A DNA stretch of 64,000 nucleotides from Actinacidiphila yeochonensis CN732. Its GTDB lineage: Bacteria > Actinomycetota > Actinomycetes > Streptomycetales > Streptomycetaceae. The position numbers and the translations under genes were made by a program. Within the stretch, counting starts at the first letter, position 1; every line of letters starts with the position of its first letter. The notes under the pieces are model-generated. The model saw only the letters and a list, made by a program, of their open reading frames with translations. It was not told where the DNA came from and made no database searches. The DNA is taken from assembly GCF_000745345.1 (NCBI RefSeq), contig NZ_JQNR01000002.1, forward strand, positions 186,001-250,000. Reading direction: 5' to 3'. This document shows, one piece after another, positions 15,939 to 24,945 of the stretch.

Positions 15939-16811
15939 TCACCGAAGTCTCGTCACCGTCACGGTCGCATGCCGGGTCGTCCCGGCGAGCACCTCGGCGA
16001 CCAGACCCGTGTCCACGGCTGTGTACGGCTCCCCAGCGCCGGTGCGAGACCGGGATCCCGTCCCCACCCCGAGCAACCGGTCACCGACCGCGGCCGCCAC
16101 CGGCGCCGGCACCGCCCGCGACAACGCCGTCCGCCCGTCCGGGAGTCGTACCGCCAGGGCGCGGGGCCGCCGCGGCGATCCGGTATAGCCCACCACCTCG
16201 GCGTCCACCGTCTCGGCATGCCGGACCTTCAGCCACCCGGATCCGCTTCGCCCTGAGCGGTAGCTCGACGAGGCACGCTTGGCCACGACTCCCTCCAGAC
16301 CTTGAGCGCGAAGGGAGTCGTACCAGACCATCGCGACCTCGCGGTCATCGGTCGCCGGCACCGCCTGCAGCGGCGGCCCGACGCCGCCCAGCACGTCGAG
16401 CAGCAGCGCACGCCTCTCGCTGTACGGCCGGCTCCGGACGTCTCCGAACTCGCCGTGCGACAGGATGTCCCAGGCCGCGAACGACGCGGGGTACTGCTCA
16501 GCCAGCCGCGCGGCCCGCGCGGGGGAGGAGGCGGCGCGGGACTGCGCCGCTGCGAAGTCGACCACTCCGTCGATGAACACCACCGCCTCGCCGTCGATCA
16601 CGGTTCCAGTCGGCAGCACGACTCCCGCGCGGGCCAGGTCGGCCCACACCGATGTCACATCCCGCCCTGAGCGGGCCTGCATCCGCACCGAATCGTTCTG
16701 CCTCCACAGCAGCGTTCGGTGACCATCGAACTTAGGTTCGAACCACCAGCCGGGCCCCTGGGGCAGATCGGACACCGACTGCGCCAGGGCCACGGACACC
16801 GGAAACTCCAC
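15939..16811 (-). CDS. ATP-dependent DNA ligase
   Basis: The product (about 290 residues from GTG 16811) contains ligase motif I KFDGHR with the nucleotidylated lysine, motif III-like FAAWDIL, motif IV EGVVAKRASSSY and motif V WLKVRH, then an OB-fold-like C-terminal part. It would seal nicks in duplex DNA using ATP. Size and layout match the small ligases of actinobacterial genomes and plasmids. The frame is open to a GTG at 16898, but the extra residues are not family-like, so the shorter start is preferred. Confidence 0.88.
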   Translation of the reverse strand: MEFPVSVALAQSVSDLPQGPGWWFEPKFDGHRTLLWRQNDSVRMQARSGRDVTSVWADLARAGVVLPTGTVIDGEAVVFIDGVVDFAAAQSRAASSPARAARLAEQYPASFAAWDILSHGEFGDVRSRPYSERRALLLDVLGGVGPPLQAVPATDDREVAMVWYDSLRAQGLEGVVAKRASSSYRSGRSGSGWLKVRHAETVDAEVVGYTGSPRRPRALAVRLPDGRTALSRAVPAPVAAAVGDRLLGVGTGSRSRTGAGEPYTAVDTGLVAEVLAGTTRHATVTVTRLR

Positions 16812-17020
16812 ACCCCCAGCCTGCAGCCCGCTGCCGCCTCTCGCCCGTCCAGGCGCCCCGGCGCAGCGAGGCCCGACCATGCCCCTCACGAAGATCACCC
16901 GACCGAGGAGTGCCGCCGCAAGTCCCGGGTACCGGACGGCCGCCGAACCGTGCTCCGAGCTGGCGTCGAGCCGTCCATTGTCAGACCCCCTCCTTAAGCT
17001 GATACGTACACATATTCGAA

Positions 17021-17491
17021 ATGGGGTGCGCCCTGACTCCCGAGCAGGTTCAGCAGATGTGCTGCGACGTCCTGGCCAAGGGGCCTGACATCGCGGACGC
17101 GTCCCCCTGGTCCGCCCGCACCGGCCTGGAGCTGACCTTCAGCACCGGCGCCCGCCTGTGGCTCGCCATCACCACCGCCAGTGCGGATGCCGCCTCCGTG
17201 CCCACCGATGCGCCGGCCCCGCCTCAGCTGCTCCCGAAACTGATCCGCCAGGACCAGACCATTCCGCTGCTCGACGCCGAGCTCTACCTCGCCTCCGTGT
17301 TTCAGGGAGCCGGGGAACCGCAGATCCGCAGCGCCTATGCGTACAGCGCCCGTGCCGCGCGCCCTCGCAATCCGGGAATCGGCCTCCTGCTGGCCGACGG
17401 CGGAAGGGCGTACCTGCCGATCGCTCACACAGCGCGAGCCGGCCAGGGTCCGGGACGCCGGCCCTTCGAGCAGCTGCAGGAACTCCTCTGA
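17021..17491 (+). CDS. Hypothetical protein upstream of lexA
   Basis: A 156-residue protein beginning MGCALTPEQVQQMCCDVLAK, with mixed alpha/beta character and no recognised motif. The upstream DNA has a TTGTCA box and AT-rich sequence (TACGTACACATATTCG) directly before the ATG, suggesting a short or absent leader. It is separated from lexA by about 110 bp. Confidence 0.5.
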   Translation: MGCALTPEQVQQMCCDVLAKGPDIADASPWSARTGLELTFSTGARLWLAITTASADAASVPTDAPAPPQLLPKLIRQDQTIPLLDAELYLASVFQGAGEPQIRSAYAYSARAARPRNPGIGLLLADGGRAYLPIAHTARAGQGPGRRPFEQLQELL

Positions 17492-17511
17492 CGTGCAAGC
17501 AACGGCAAGAT

Positions 17512-17546
17512 GAACAGAAATACGCCAAAGATTAGAATTTCTGTTC
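17512..17546. promoter_or_regulatory. Long inverted repeat upstream of lexA
   Basis: GAACAGAAAT and ATTTCTGTTC form a perfect 10-bp inverted repeat with 15 bases between, ending about 50 bp before the lexA start. The usual actinobacterial SOS box GAAC-N4-GTTC is not present here. The repeat retains the outer GAAC/GTTC but widely separated. Confidence 0.65.
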
Positions 17547-17599
17547 CAAAGTGACGGCATGGCGGGTTATCGTCCGATGTAAAGCCAGAGGGGGAGACA

Positions 17600-18295
17600 A
17601 TGCACGACGCCGCCGACCGCCCCAGACGCCCGAAGGGTATCCAGGGAGGCGCAGACGCCCTAACTGAGCGTCAGGCCAAGGTCGTCGACGCGATCCGAGA
17701 CCACACCCTGCGACGCGGCTACCCCCCGTCCATGAGGCAAATCGGCGAAGCCGTCGGACTCGCGAGCACCTCGGCCGTCTCCTACCAGCTGCGCCGGCTC
17801 GAAGAGATGGGCGTCGTCGGCAAGGACCCCCGCCGGCCGCGGGCCTACTGCGTCCTCATCGCCGAGCCGAAGCCCGCGGACGCCGACGAGCCGGCCGCCC
17901 AGCGCGCTGTACCACCACATTCCGTCACGGCCCCCGTCCTGGGGCGCATTGCCGCCGGAGCTCCGATCACCGCGGAAGAGCACGTCACCGACGTCCTCAC
18001 CCTGCCCCTGCAAGTCGTCGGCAGCGGTGACCTGTTCGTCCTGACCGTCACCGGCGACTCCATGGCCGGTAACGGCAGCATCCTGGACGGCGACCTCGTG
18101 GTGGTGCGCCGCCAGCCCGACGCGGAGAACGGCGACGTCGTCGCCGCCATGATCGACGGCGAGGCCACGGTGAAGAGGTTCCGGAGGACGGACGGCGCCG
18201 TCTGGCTCCTTCCCGACAACCCCGCCTACGACCCGATCCCCGGCGCCGACGCCACCGTTCTGGGCAAGGTGACCGCCGTCCTGCGCAGCCTCTGA
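17600..18295 (+). CDS. lexA: LexA-like SOS repressor
   Basis: The 231-residue protein has the N-terminal winged helix (about 20-85, including PPSMRQIGEAVGLASTSAVS), the Ala119-Gly120 self-cleavage site, catalytic Ser154 (GDSM) and Lys192 (TVKRF). It should therefore bind DNA as a dimer and cleave itself when RecA filaments form. Chromosomes already carry lexA, so this is a second, element-encoded copy. Its divergent upstream operator suggests it controls element genes rather than the host SOS set, which is inference. Start is fixed by GGGGGAG. Confidence 0.9.
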   Translation: MHDAADRPRRPKGIQGGADALTERQAKVVDAIRDHTLRRGYPPSMRQIGEAVGLASTSAVSYQLRRLEEMGVVGKDPRRPRAYCVLIAEPKPADADEPAAQRAVPPHSVTAPVLGRIAAGAPITAEEHVTDVLTLPLQVVGSGDLFVLTVTGDSMAGNGSILDGDLVVVRRQPDAENGDVVAAMIDGEATVKRFRRTDGAVWLLPDNPAYDPIPGADATVLGKVTAVLRSL

Positions 18296-18308
18296 AGTCC
18301 CCTCACCA

Positions 18309-18354
18309 CGCGGCTGCGGCCGGACGAGACCCCTCTCGTCCGGCCGCAGCCGCG
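18309..18354 (+). terminator. Very long perfect hairpin after lexA
   Basis: Two perfectly complementary 21-base arms (18309-18329 and 18334-18354) enclose a CCCC loop, 14 bp after the lexA stop. No U-tract. Confidence 0.85.
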
Positions 18355-18581
18355 TCGGCGTGTGCGCGGCAGGCACACGCAAATTCTCGACCAAAGCCCC
18401 TAAACAGGGCGGGTGTTCGTGCAGCGGCGGCCCGGCGCCTACGCCCGAGCCGCCCGGCCGAAAATCCCGAATCTTATCCACAGGCAAGTTCTTCTAGCTT
18501 TCCCGTGTGCCTTTCCGCACCGGGACAAAGCGAATTCCCGAACAGCGGGAAAGTATCCGACGCTGATTCGAGAGGTTGAAG

Positions 18582-18923
18582 ATGAACGCACGCCGCATAG
18601 CCGTACTCGCTGCCACCGCTGCGGCCGTAGCCCTGCCCGTACTCTCCGCGCCTGCGGCGACCGCCGCTCCCCAGCAGGTCACAGCCGCGGCTTCCCGCGA
18701 CTGCCACGACCCCGGCCCGTGGGGCATCCACGCCAAGGCCGTGACCCTGCGCAGCAAGCCGTCCACCGCGTCGACAGCCCTGGGAATCCTCTACAAGGGC
18801 CACAAGTTCTCCGTCCATTCCACCAAGGGAAATTGGGTGAACGTGACGGACAAGACCACCGGAGTTCGCGGCTGGGCCTCGCAGAACTACGTCTACCGCG
18901 ACGTCTACATGTGCCTGGACTGA
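18582..18923 (+). CDS. Secreted SH3-like peptide
   Basis: The 113-residue protein has a signal peptide (1-30, AATAA) and a bacterial SH3-like domain (VTLRSKPSTASTALGILYKG, then GNWVNVTDK and GVRGWASQNYVY). One Cys sits near the mature N-terminus and one near the C-terminus, probably as a disulfide. Such domains bind peptidoglycan or peptides outside the cell. The start ATG has AGAGG six bases upstream. A protein of the same type begins at the right edge of the window. Confidence 0.75.
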   Translation: MNARRIAVLAATAAAVALPVLSAPAATAAPQQVTAAASRDCHDPGPWGIHAKAVTLRSKPSTASTALGILYKGHKFSVHSTKGNWVNVTDKTTGVRGWASQNYVYRDVYMCLD

Positions 18924-19015
18924 TGCGCCGCAATTCCGGGCGCGCCGCACGGCGCACGCCGTCGCGCCCCGCATAAGCCCCCAGCCCGCAGGTACCCCCG
19001 TCCGCGGCTGGGCCC

Positions 19016-19054
19016 GGCCGAGACCCGCTCCCGTCCTTCACGCGGGTCTCGGCC
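19016..19054 (+). terminator. Hairpin after the SH3-like gene
   Basis: A 13-bp perfect stem (GGCCGAGACCCGC / GCGGGTCTCGGCC) about 90 bp after the stop, followed by more GC-rich partial repeats. Confidence 0.7.
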
Positions 19055-19126
19055 CGGGGGCGCCGTCCTCCCGCACCCGGGCGGCGCCCCCTTCCTTCAT
19101 CTCCACCAGCCCTTCGAGGAGCGCAG

Positions 19127-19474
19127 TTGACGAACCACCACGTCCAGGCCGCGTCCCTGACCGCCGGCACCCTCTTCCCGGTCGTCGTCCTCGACGACCA
19201 CCCGAGGTGGACGCAGTCCGCCGCCGGCGCAGCTCCCGAGCCTGCCACGCACCCCGCGGGACTTCTCGTGCTGCGCGCCGCCGCGCCGGCCGGCAGGGCG
19301 CGCGACGGACTCACCCAGCTCCAAGCCGCCGCGGCCCAGTTCCCGAAGACCCCGCCCACCGCGCAGAGCGTCGCCGAACTCCACCGCCGCCTGCCTCCCT
19401 ACGTCCAGGCCGTCGCCCTCCCCGCCCCGGCGCTCTACGGGCCGTGGACGGCACGCACACCGACGGCTGCCTGA
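19127..19474 (+). CDS. Small protein, paralogue A of a flanking pair
   Basis: The 115-residue product starts with TTG behind GAGGAG. It shares the pattern G-x-FPVVVLDD-x2-RW near its N-terminus and LP-x-PALYGPW near its C-terminus with the protein at 22170-22547. The two bracket an MFS transporter and a PTS permease gene. No motif of known function. The pairing suggests a common partner, perhaps the membrane proteins between them (inference). Confidence 0.5.
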   Translation: MTNHHVQAASLTAGTLFPVVVLDDHPRWTQSAAGAAPEPATHPAGLLVLRAAAPAGRARDGLTQLQAAAAQFPKTPPTAQSVAELHRRLPPYVQAVALPAPALYGPWTARTPTAA

Positions 19475-19564
19475 ACCGCGCTCCGCTCACCGCGGACCGG
19501 CGCCTCACCCGGACGCCGGCGAGCGTGTCGCACCGCCACGGCGCACCAGCTCCGGAGGAGACCC

Positions 19565-20842
19565 GTGTCCCACACCGCCGCACCCTCACCCCCGCACCCG
19601 GGGACGGCCGTGCCCGGACCGGCTCGCACCAGGAACTGGCCGGCCCCGATCTGGACCCTCATGCTCGGCACGTTCGCGGTCAGGGCCGCCGGCTTCACCT
19701 ACCCCTTCTTGCCCTACCACCTGAGCACCCTCGGCTTCGGGACGGCAGAGGTGGGCCAACTCCTCGCTGTCTTCGGCGTCGGCTGGCTCACCGGGTCACT
19801 GGTCGTGGGCTGGTGCGCCGACCGCCTCGGACGGCGCACCACCCTGGTGACCGCGATGCTCGCCGGCGCCGGAACGCTGCCGCTGCTCGCCGGGGCGCAC
19901 ACACCCGGGGCGGTCGCCGTGACGGCCTTCCTGGCCGGCGCGGTCTACGACGCGAGCCGGCCCGTCTTCTCCGCGACCATCGCCGACACCTTCCCCGACG
20001 ACGGGGCCCGCGCCTCCGTCAACGCCTGGAGACACTTCGCGGTCAACGCCGGCGCCGCGGCGGCCGGAACCGCCGGCGGCCTGCTCGCCGGCCCCCTCGG
20101 CATCACCACTCTGATCTGGATCAACGCTGCCATGTGCGCCCTGTTCGGCGTGCTCTCCTGGCTGGTTCTCCCGCCCGACAGGCGAACCACCCCAGGTCAG
20201 TCCGCTCCCGCGCGTTATTACCGCTCCGCCCTGGGCGACACACGGCTATGGCTCCTCCTGGCCGCCAGCCTCGCCGCGTTGACCTGCGTGGCCTGCCTGT
20301 TCAGCACGCTCCCGATGCTGATGACCAGCCGGGGCCTGTCGGCGGCGGACTACGGGCTCACCCAGACCGCCAACGCCGTCGCGGTGCTGGTCCTCTCCCC
20401 GCTGCTCAACCGACGGCTCACCGCCCTGGCGTCCCGGTCCACGCCGATGACGGGCCTCCTGGCGTTCAGCTCCCTCCTGCTGGGCACCAGCATGGGCGCG
20501 GCCGGCCTGGCCTCGACGACATGGGAGTACAGCCTCACCGCGGCCCTCGCCGTCCCGGGCGAGATCCTCGCCTTCGTCGCCGCCGGCGACATCCTCAACC
20601 GGATCTCCCCGCCGCACGCCCGCGGCCTGTACGCGGGGGCCTGGGGTACGACATTGGCCGGCGCGATCATCCTCGCCCCGTCGCTGGCCGCCTGGTCTCT
20701 CTCCCTCGGCGGGACCGCCGCCGCCGCAACCGCGACCCTGACCGTCGGCGTCCTGGGCGCCCTTCTGTGCTGGCCCCTCGCCCGCAGCACCACGGCGCCG
20801 TCCGGCCCGGCACGGCCCGCCCGACGGAGGAGCCGGTGGTGA
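19565..20842 (+). CDS. MFS transporter
   Basis: The 425-residue protein has about twelve hydrophobic helices and the MFS loop 2-3 signature (GWCADRLGRRTTLV). It resembles drug or small-molecule exporters of the DHA1 type. GTG start with GAGGAG. Its stop overlaps the PTS gene start by four bases (GTGA), so both are co-translated. Substrate unknown. Confidence 0.85.
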   Translation: MSHTAAPSPPHPGTAVPGPARTRNWPAPIWTLMLGTFAVRAAGFTYPFLPYHLSTLGFGTAEVGQLLAVFGVGWLTGSLVVGWCADRLGRRTTLVTAMLAGAGTLPLLAGAHTPGAVAVTAFLAGAVYDASRPVFSATIADTFPDDGARASVNAWRHFAVNAGAAAAGTAGGLLAGPLGITTLIWINAAMCALFGVLSWLVLPPDRRTTPGQSAPARYYRSALGDTRLWLLLAASLAALTCVACLFSTLPMLMTSRGLSAADYGLTQTANAVAVLVLSPLLNRRLTALASRSTPMTGLLAFSSLLLGTSMGAAGLASTTWEYSLTAALAVPGEILAFVAAGDILNRISPPHARGLYAGAWGTTLAGAIILAPSLAAWSLSLGGTAAAATATLTVGVLGALLCWPLARSTTAPSGPARPARRRSRW

Positions 20843-22173
20843 ACCTGACCCCGCGCCTGGCGCCGACCCGCCGCCGAGGGGCACCGGCCAACCCGCCGAC
20901 GGCCAGCGCGGGTGCTGGCGGTGCCGAACCCTCCACGGGCCGCGCCCGCTTCACCGGCCGGCTGCGCCGCATGGGCCAGGGGCTGGCTCTGCCCATCACC
21001 GCCATGCCGGCCGCCGGGCTGATGCTGCGCCTGGGCCAGGATGATTTGCTCGGTCGCGTCGACGGTCTGCACCGCGCCGCAGCCGTCCTCTCCGGAGCAG
21101 GCGGGGCCGTCCTCGACTACCTTCCGGTGCTCTTCGCTATCGGCGTCGCCCTGGGACTGGCTCGCGGCAAGGACCACGCCGGGCCCGTCGTCGCCTGCGT
21201 AGTGTCCTACCTCGTCCTGTCCCGCGCCGTCCTCGTCCTGAACCCGCTGCCCGCCGACCAGCTCGGCACCCCGCCCGCACGCTGGCCCTACGGCGCACTC
21301 ACCGGCATCGTTGCCGCGCTGCTGGCGATGGCCGTCTGGAACCGGGTCGACGGCCGACGCCGGATCCCGCCCTTCGCCGCCTACGGCATCATCTGCGTGG
21401 CCGCGCTCACCGCCGGCAGCCTGCTCGGCTTGGCCTACCCCGCCGTCGACCACGCCCTGACGGCATCCACGGCGGCCGTCGCCGACCACCCGGTGCTCGG
21501 CGGCGGCATCTTCGGGTTCTTCAACCGGCTCCTGCTGCCCCTGGGCCTGCACCAGGTACCCAACGCCGTCGTCTGGTACGTCGCCGGCGACTGCGGCAAC
21601 GGAGTCCGCGGTGACATCCCCTGCTTCTTCCAGCAGCACGACCCGCACGCCGGCATCTTCATGACCGGCTTCTTCCCGGTGTCCATGGCTGGCCTGCCGG
21701 CCGCCGCGATCGCCATGTGGCGCAGCGCGCTCCCGGAGAACCGGCGCCGCGTCGCCGGCCTCCTGCTCCCGGCCGCCGCCATGTCCGCGATCGCCGGCGT
21801 CACCGAACCCATCGAACTCGCCTTCGCGTTCACCGCGGCGCCGCTCTACCTCGTCCACGCCGTCCTCACCGGCGCCAGCCTGGCCCTGGTCAACGCCTTG
21901 GGCATCCATTCCGGCTTCGTCTTCAGCGCCGGGGCCCTCGACTACGCCTTCAACTACCCGATCTCCACGAAGCCCCTGCTCCTGCTTCCCATCTCCGCGG
22001 GATACGGAGCCCTCTACTACGTGTTGTTCCGCTTCCTGATCACCCGGTTCAACCTCCGCACCCCAGGCCGCATCCCCCAGCAGCCGCCCGCTGACGGCGA
22101 GCGGATTTCCGGAACCCCCGACAGGACCCCTGGTCCCGCCCCTGCCACCCACGACCAGCGGGAGACGACATGA
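20839..22173 (+). CDS. PTS EIIC permease, glucose/N-acetylglucosamine type, no EIIB
   Basis: The 444-residue protein matches EIIC of the glucose/GlcNAc family: GLALPITAMPAAGLMLRLGQ near the N-terminus and the signature GVTEPIELAF at about residue 320. EIIC imports sugar while EIIB phosphorylates it. No EIIB domain or gene is here, so it would borrow a chromosomal EIIB or act differently. Coupled by short overlaps to the MFS gene before and the small paralogue after. GTG 20836 is an alternative start. Confidence 0.85.
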   Translation: MNLTPRLAPTRRRGAPANPPTASAGAGGAEPSTGRARFTGRLRRMGQGLALPITAMPAAGLMLRLGQDDLLGRVDGLHRAAAVLSGAGGAVLDYLPVLFAIGVALGLARGKDHAGPVVACVVSYLVLSRAVLVLNPLPADQLGTPPARWPYGALTGIVAALLAMAVWNRVDGRRRIPPFAAYGIICVAALTAGSLLGLAYPAVDHALTASTAAVADHPVLGGGIFGFFNRLLLPLGLHQVPNAVVWYVAGDCGNGVRGDIPCFFQQHDPHAGIFMTGFFPVSMAGLPAAAIAMWRSALPENRRRVAGLLLPAAAMSAIAGVTEPIELAFAFTAAPLYLVHAVLTGASLALVNALGIHSGFVFSAGALDYAFNYPISTKPLLLLPISAGYGALYYVLFRFLITRFNLRTPGRIPQQPPADGERISGTPDRTPGPAPATHDQRETT

Positions 22174-22547
22174 ACGAACGGACCGTCCAGACCGCCTACT
22201 ACGGCATCGGGGCGTTCTTCCCCGTGATCGTGCTCGACCTCCGCGCACGCTGGGGCAGACCCGTGCCTCCAGCACTGCCCGCACTCGCCTCGACGGGCCC
22301 GGCCGAGATCCTCGCCGTCCGATGGACCGGCACCGAGCGCGATGCCGCAGACGCCGAAGCACTCCTGCAGCAGGCCGCTCAAGACGCCCCAGCCGAGCCG
22401 AGCGGCGACCGACTGGACCGGTTCCGAGCGCGACTGCCGGCCTCTCTGTTCCTCATTACGCTGCCCCCGACCGCCCTTCTCGGGCCCTGGTCCGATCGCC
22501 CCGGCCGCCGTCCGCCCCGACCTGCCCCGAGCACCCGAGCCGCCTGA
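22170..22547 (+). CDS. Small protein, paralogue B of a flanking pair
   Basis: The 125-residue product (GIGAFFPVIVLDLRARWGRP near the start, LPPTALLGPW near the end) is related to the protein at 19127-19474. It starts inside the PTS gene stop (ATGA), so it is translationally coupled to the permease. Function unknown. Confidence 0.55.
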   Translation: MNERTVQTAYYGIGAFFPVIVLDLRARWGRPVPPALPALASTGPAEILAVRWTGTERDAADAEALLQQAAQDAPAEPSGDRLDRFRARLPASLFLITLPPTALLGPWSDRPGRRPPRPAPSTRAA

Positions 22548-22581
22548 GCCGAACCTGCCCCGCACCGCCCGAAAGGCCGAC

Positions 22582-23358
22582 GTGTCCCGCCCCACCGCCC
22601 AGATCGCCGTCATCACTCCGACCACCCTGGACCCCGTACGCCTGGGCTACCTGACCGAACTGCACGACAGTCTGGAGCGCCAGACCGTGCCCTTCGAATG
22701 GATCCTGGCTCCCAACGGCCCCGACGCCGAACTCCGGCGCCTCCCACCGCAGATCGCGGCCGACCCCCGCGTCATCATCTGCGCCAGACCACGCCCCGGC
22801 GCCGCCTACGCCCGCAACACCGCCCTCAACTACGTCACCGCCCCCTACACCTGCTACGTCGACGACGACGACCTCCTGCCGGAGGGCTCCCTCGCCACTC
22901 GCCACGAACACGCCGTCCGTACCGGTCTGGACTGGGTCGCCGGCTGGAGCGCCGACCTGCACGCGGACGGCACCACGCGCACCTGGGTATGCCCAACGCC
23001 CGTCGGCAGACACACGCCAGGACAGGTGTGGACCTACTGGAACTCCCCGGAGACCAAGCCGCCGCTGGGGCACACCATGCTGCTGACCCGCACCGAGCTC
23101 CTGCGTTTGTCCGCCGGCCACGGCGGACTGGTCAAGGGCGAGGACTACGTCCTGGTCCTGGGCGTCACCGGACGAGGCGCCGGCGAACTCCTGCCCGAAG
23201 TCGTCTACCTCTACCGGGATCACGCCCACCAGATGACCGAGCAGACCGACTACCGCGACGCCTCGGAGTACGACGCGCGGCGCTTCGCCTTCCTCCACGG
23301 TCAGGAACTGCACCGGGCAGCTCAGCGCCAACTGCTCGCCGGATCGGCCACCCCTTGA
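22582..23358 (+). CDS. Family 2 (GT-A) glycosyltransferase
   Basis: The 258-residue protein has the GT-A nucleotide-binding start (IAVITPTTLDPVRLGYLTEL), the conserved RNTAL segment and the metal-binding acidic cluster YVDDDDLLPEG, as in family 2 transferases that use an activated sugar. No membrane segment. GTG start with GAAAGG upstream. Its place after sugar-permease genes suggests a carbohydrate-related locus, but acceptor and donor are unknown. Confidence 0.8.
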   Translation: MSRPTAQIAVITPTTLDPVRLGYLTELHDSLERQTVPFEWILAPNGPDAELRRLPPQIAADPRVIICARPRPGAAYARNTALNYVTAPYTCYVDDDDLLPEGSLATRHEHAVRTGLDWVAGWSADLHADGTTRTWVCPTPVGRHTPGQVWTYWNSPETKPPLGHTMLLTRTELLRLSAGHGGLVKGEDYVLVLGVTGRGAGELLPEVVYLYRDHAHQMTEQTDYRDASEYDARRFAFLHGQELHRAAQRQLLAGSATP

Positions 23359-23500
23359 GGACCTCGTGCGCGCCGCGGCCGCCCGCTCCGCCCGCGTACG
23401 CTGACCGTCCGGCGGCCGGCCCGGGAGCGCTTCGCCCGGGGGCTTGCCGGAGCTGCATACGAGGCAATCCGTGCATCACCGCAGACGAAGGAGACCGAGG

Positions 23501-24016
23501 ATGGCCGTCGATGCCGTACCGCCGAACGCCGCGTCCGCCGGCCTGACGTCGATACGCGCCCGGCTCGCACGAATTGCCGTCCTGCCCCTCCTCGCGGGGG
23601 CCGCGGTACTCCTCCTGGCGCCGGTCCTCCTGGCGGTCCTGCCCCCCTCGTTCCTGTCCGGCGCTCTCGCCGCCGCGGCCGCCGTGACCGCCGTCGCCAC
23701 CGTAGGCCGGGGCATGCGCCTGATCAGGCGGGCCTGCACCACCGCCGAGACCCGCCTGTCCCGGGTCCGGCTGTTCTTCCGCTACCCCCACACCACCAGC
23801 CAGTCGATCGACGAGGATCTCCACGACCTGGAACTGGCGCTGCATGCCTGCCTGTTCGGAGTGGTGGACCTCGTGCCCGAAGACCAGGCCAACACGCTCG
23901 TCGACATGCTGCGCCGCGCCGCTCAGGACAGCCCCGCACGCCTCAACGCCGAGCTGGACCGACAGGTCTCGGCGCTGTCGGAGGACTTCCGGCGCTGGCT
24001 GGACACCCTGGCCTGA
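23501..24016 (+). CDS. Membrane protein with helical cytoplasmic domain
   Basis: The 171-residue protein has two adjacent hydrophobic helices (about 25-70) and a C-terminal helical, acidic domain. No family recognised. The start ATG follows GGAGACCGAGG. It ends 17 bp from the convergent membrane-protein gene. Confidence 0.5.
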   Translation: MAVDAVPPNAASAGLTSIRARLARIAVLPLLAGAAVLLLAPVLLAVLPPSFLSGALAAAAAVTAVATVGRGMRLIRRACTTAETRLSRVRLFFRYPHTTSQSIDEDLHDLELALHACLFGVVDLVPEDQANTLVDMLRRAAQDSPARLNAELDRQVSALSEDFRRWLDTLA

Positions 24017-24033
24017 GACCCCGCGTCAAGACG

Positions 24034-24810
24034 TCACGGACCTCCTGCTCCTCCGCGTAGTGCTCTGCGCACCGTGATGCCGAACCGCCGTCGAAGCCGG
24101 CGCAGCTCCCACAGCGACAGCGCGGTCACCGACACCGGCGGACCGAACAGGAACAGCATCCGCACCACCGCCGGCGCGTCGACGGGGGAGGGGTCGGCCA
24201 CCTGGAAAGCGAACAGCGCCCACACCAGCACGGGGGAGAGCAGCGCCGGCAGGACCTCGTGAACGTCGGCCGCCCGGAACACGTAGTGCACGCACAGCAC
24301 GACTGCGGTCAGCCCGTACGGAACCGCGAAGAGGACGGCGCCCAGCGCGAGCGGCAGGAAGACGATCTGCCACATGCCCAACTGCTGGGCCAGTCTGGCC
24401 CCGGCACTGTCCTGGAGCAGACCCCACAGGACCAGGACCGACGTGAAGAGTGCGAGGAACCCCTTGGCCGGGCCGGCGAGTCTGCGCATGTAGAGAGATC
24501 TGGCGGGCGGCCGGGACGCGGCCACGAATATCCCGAGCGCCACCGGCGCGGCAATCAGCAGGACGCCGGCGCCGATGAACGTCTGGGCCGCCTGGTCCTT
24601 GGCGAAGTCCGTCGCCGACTCCCGCAGCGGGTAGGCGTACAGCAGCCAGGCGGTCGCGGCAACACCGACCGCGGTCCGCAGGACCTGGACGGTCTCCGTA
24701 GCGCCGTCGGTGACGCGGTCCGGCCGGGACGGCGTGAACGCCCGGGCAGCCAGGGCGAAGGGCAGGGCGAGGCATCCCGGCCGGGACCTGGCTCTGGATG
24801 AACTGCGCAC
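24034..24810 (-). CDS. Polytopic membrane protein
   Basis: The 258-residue product has about five or six hydrophobic helices and a basic C-terminus (RRLRRRFGITVRR). GTG start behind GGAGGAG. It is divergent from the regulon operon that starts at 24853 but shows no copy of the regulon -10 box in its own direction. Function unknown. Confidence 0.55.
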   Translation of the reverse strand: MRSSSRARSRPGCLALPFALAARAFTPSRPDRVTDGATETVQVLRTAVGVAATAWLLYAYPLRESATDFAKDQAAQTFIGAGVLLIAAPVALGIFVAASRPPARSLYMRRLAGPAKGFLALFTSVLVLWGLLQDSAGARLAQQLGMWQIVFLPLALGAVLFAVPYGLTAVVLCVHYVFRAADVHEVLPALLSPVLVWALFAFQVADPSPVDAPAVVRMLFLFGPPVSVTALSLWELRRLRRRFGITVRRALRGGAGGP

Positions 24811-24852
24811 GTCTCACTCCTCCTCGACACGGCAGCCGCGGCCACCGCATTA

Positions 24853-24901
24853 GCACATAAAACTTGATCTGATCGGCAATTAGAGGTATACTTTACGTGT
24901 C
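24853..24901 (+). promoter_or_regulatory. Regulon promoter/operator, copy 1 (class I)
   Basis: GCACATAAAACTTGATC with -35 TTGATC (24864-24869), 17-bp spacer, -10 TATACT (24887-24892), then TTACGTGTC. The two outer half-sites are inverted repeats of each other and flank the promoter. It would drive the nine-gene rightward operon. Confidence 0.85.
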
Positions 24902-24945
24902 ACGCGGTGGTGCTCGCACCCCGCCCCCCTATCCACGGGAGCCGT

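Noticed and set aside
18474..18482. TTATCCACA, a perfect DnaA box
   Set aside because: Single copy, with no cluster or AT-rich unwinding region nearby, so not evidence for an origin.
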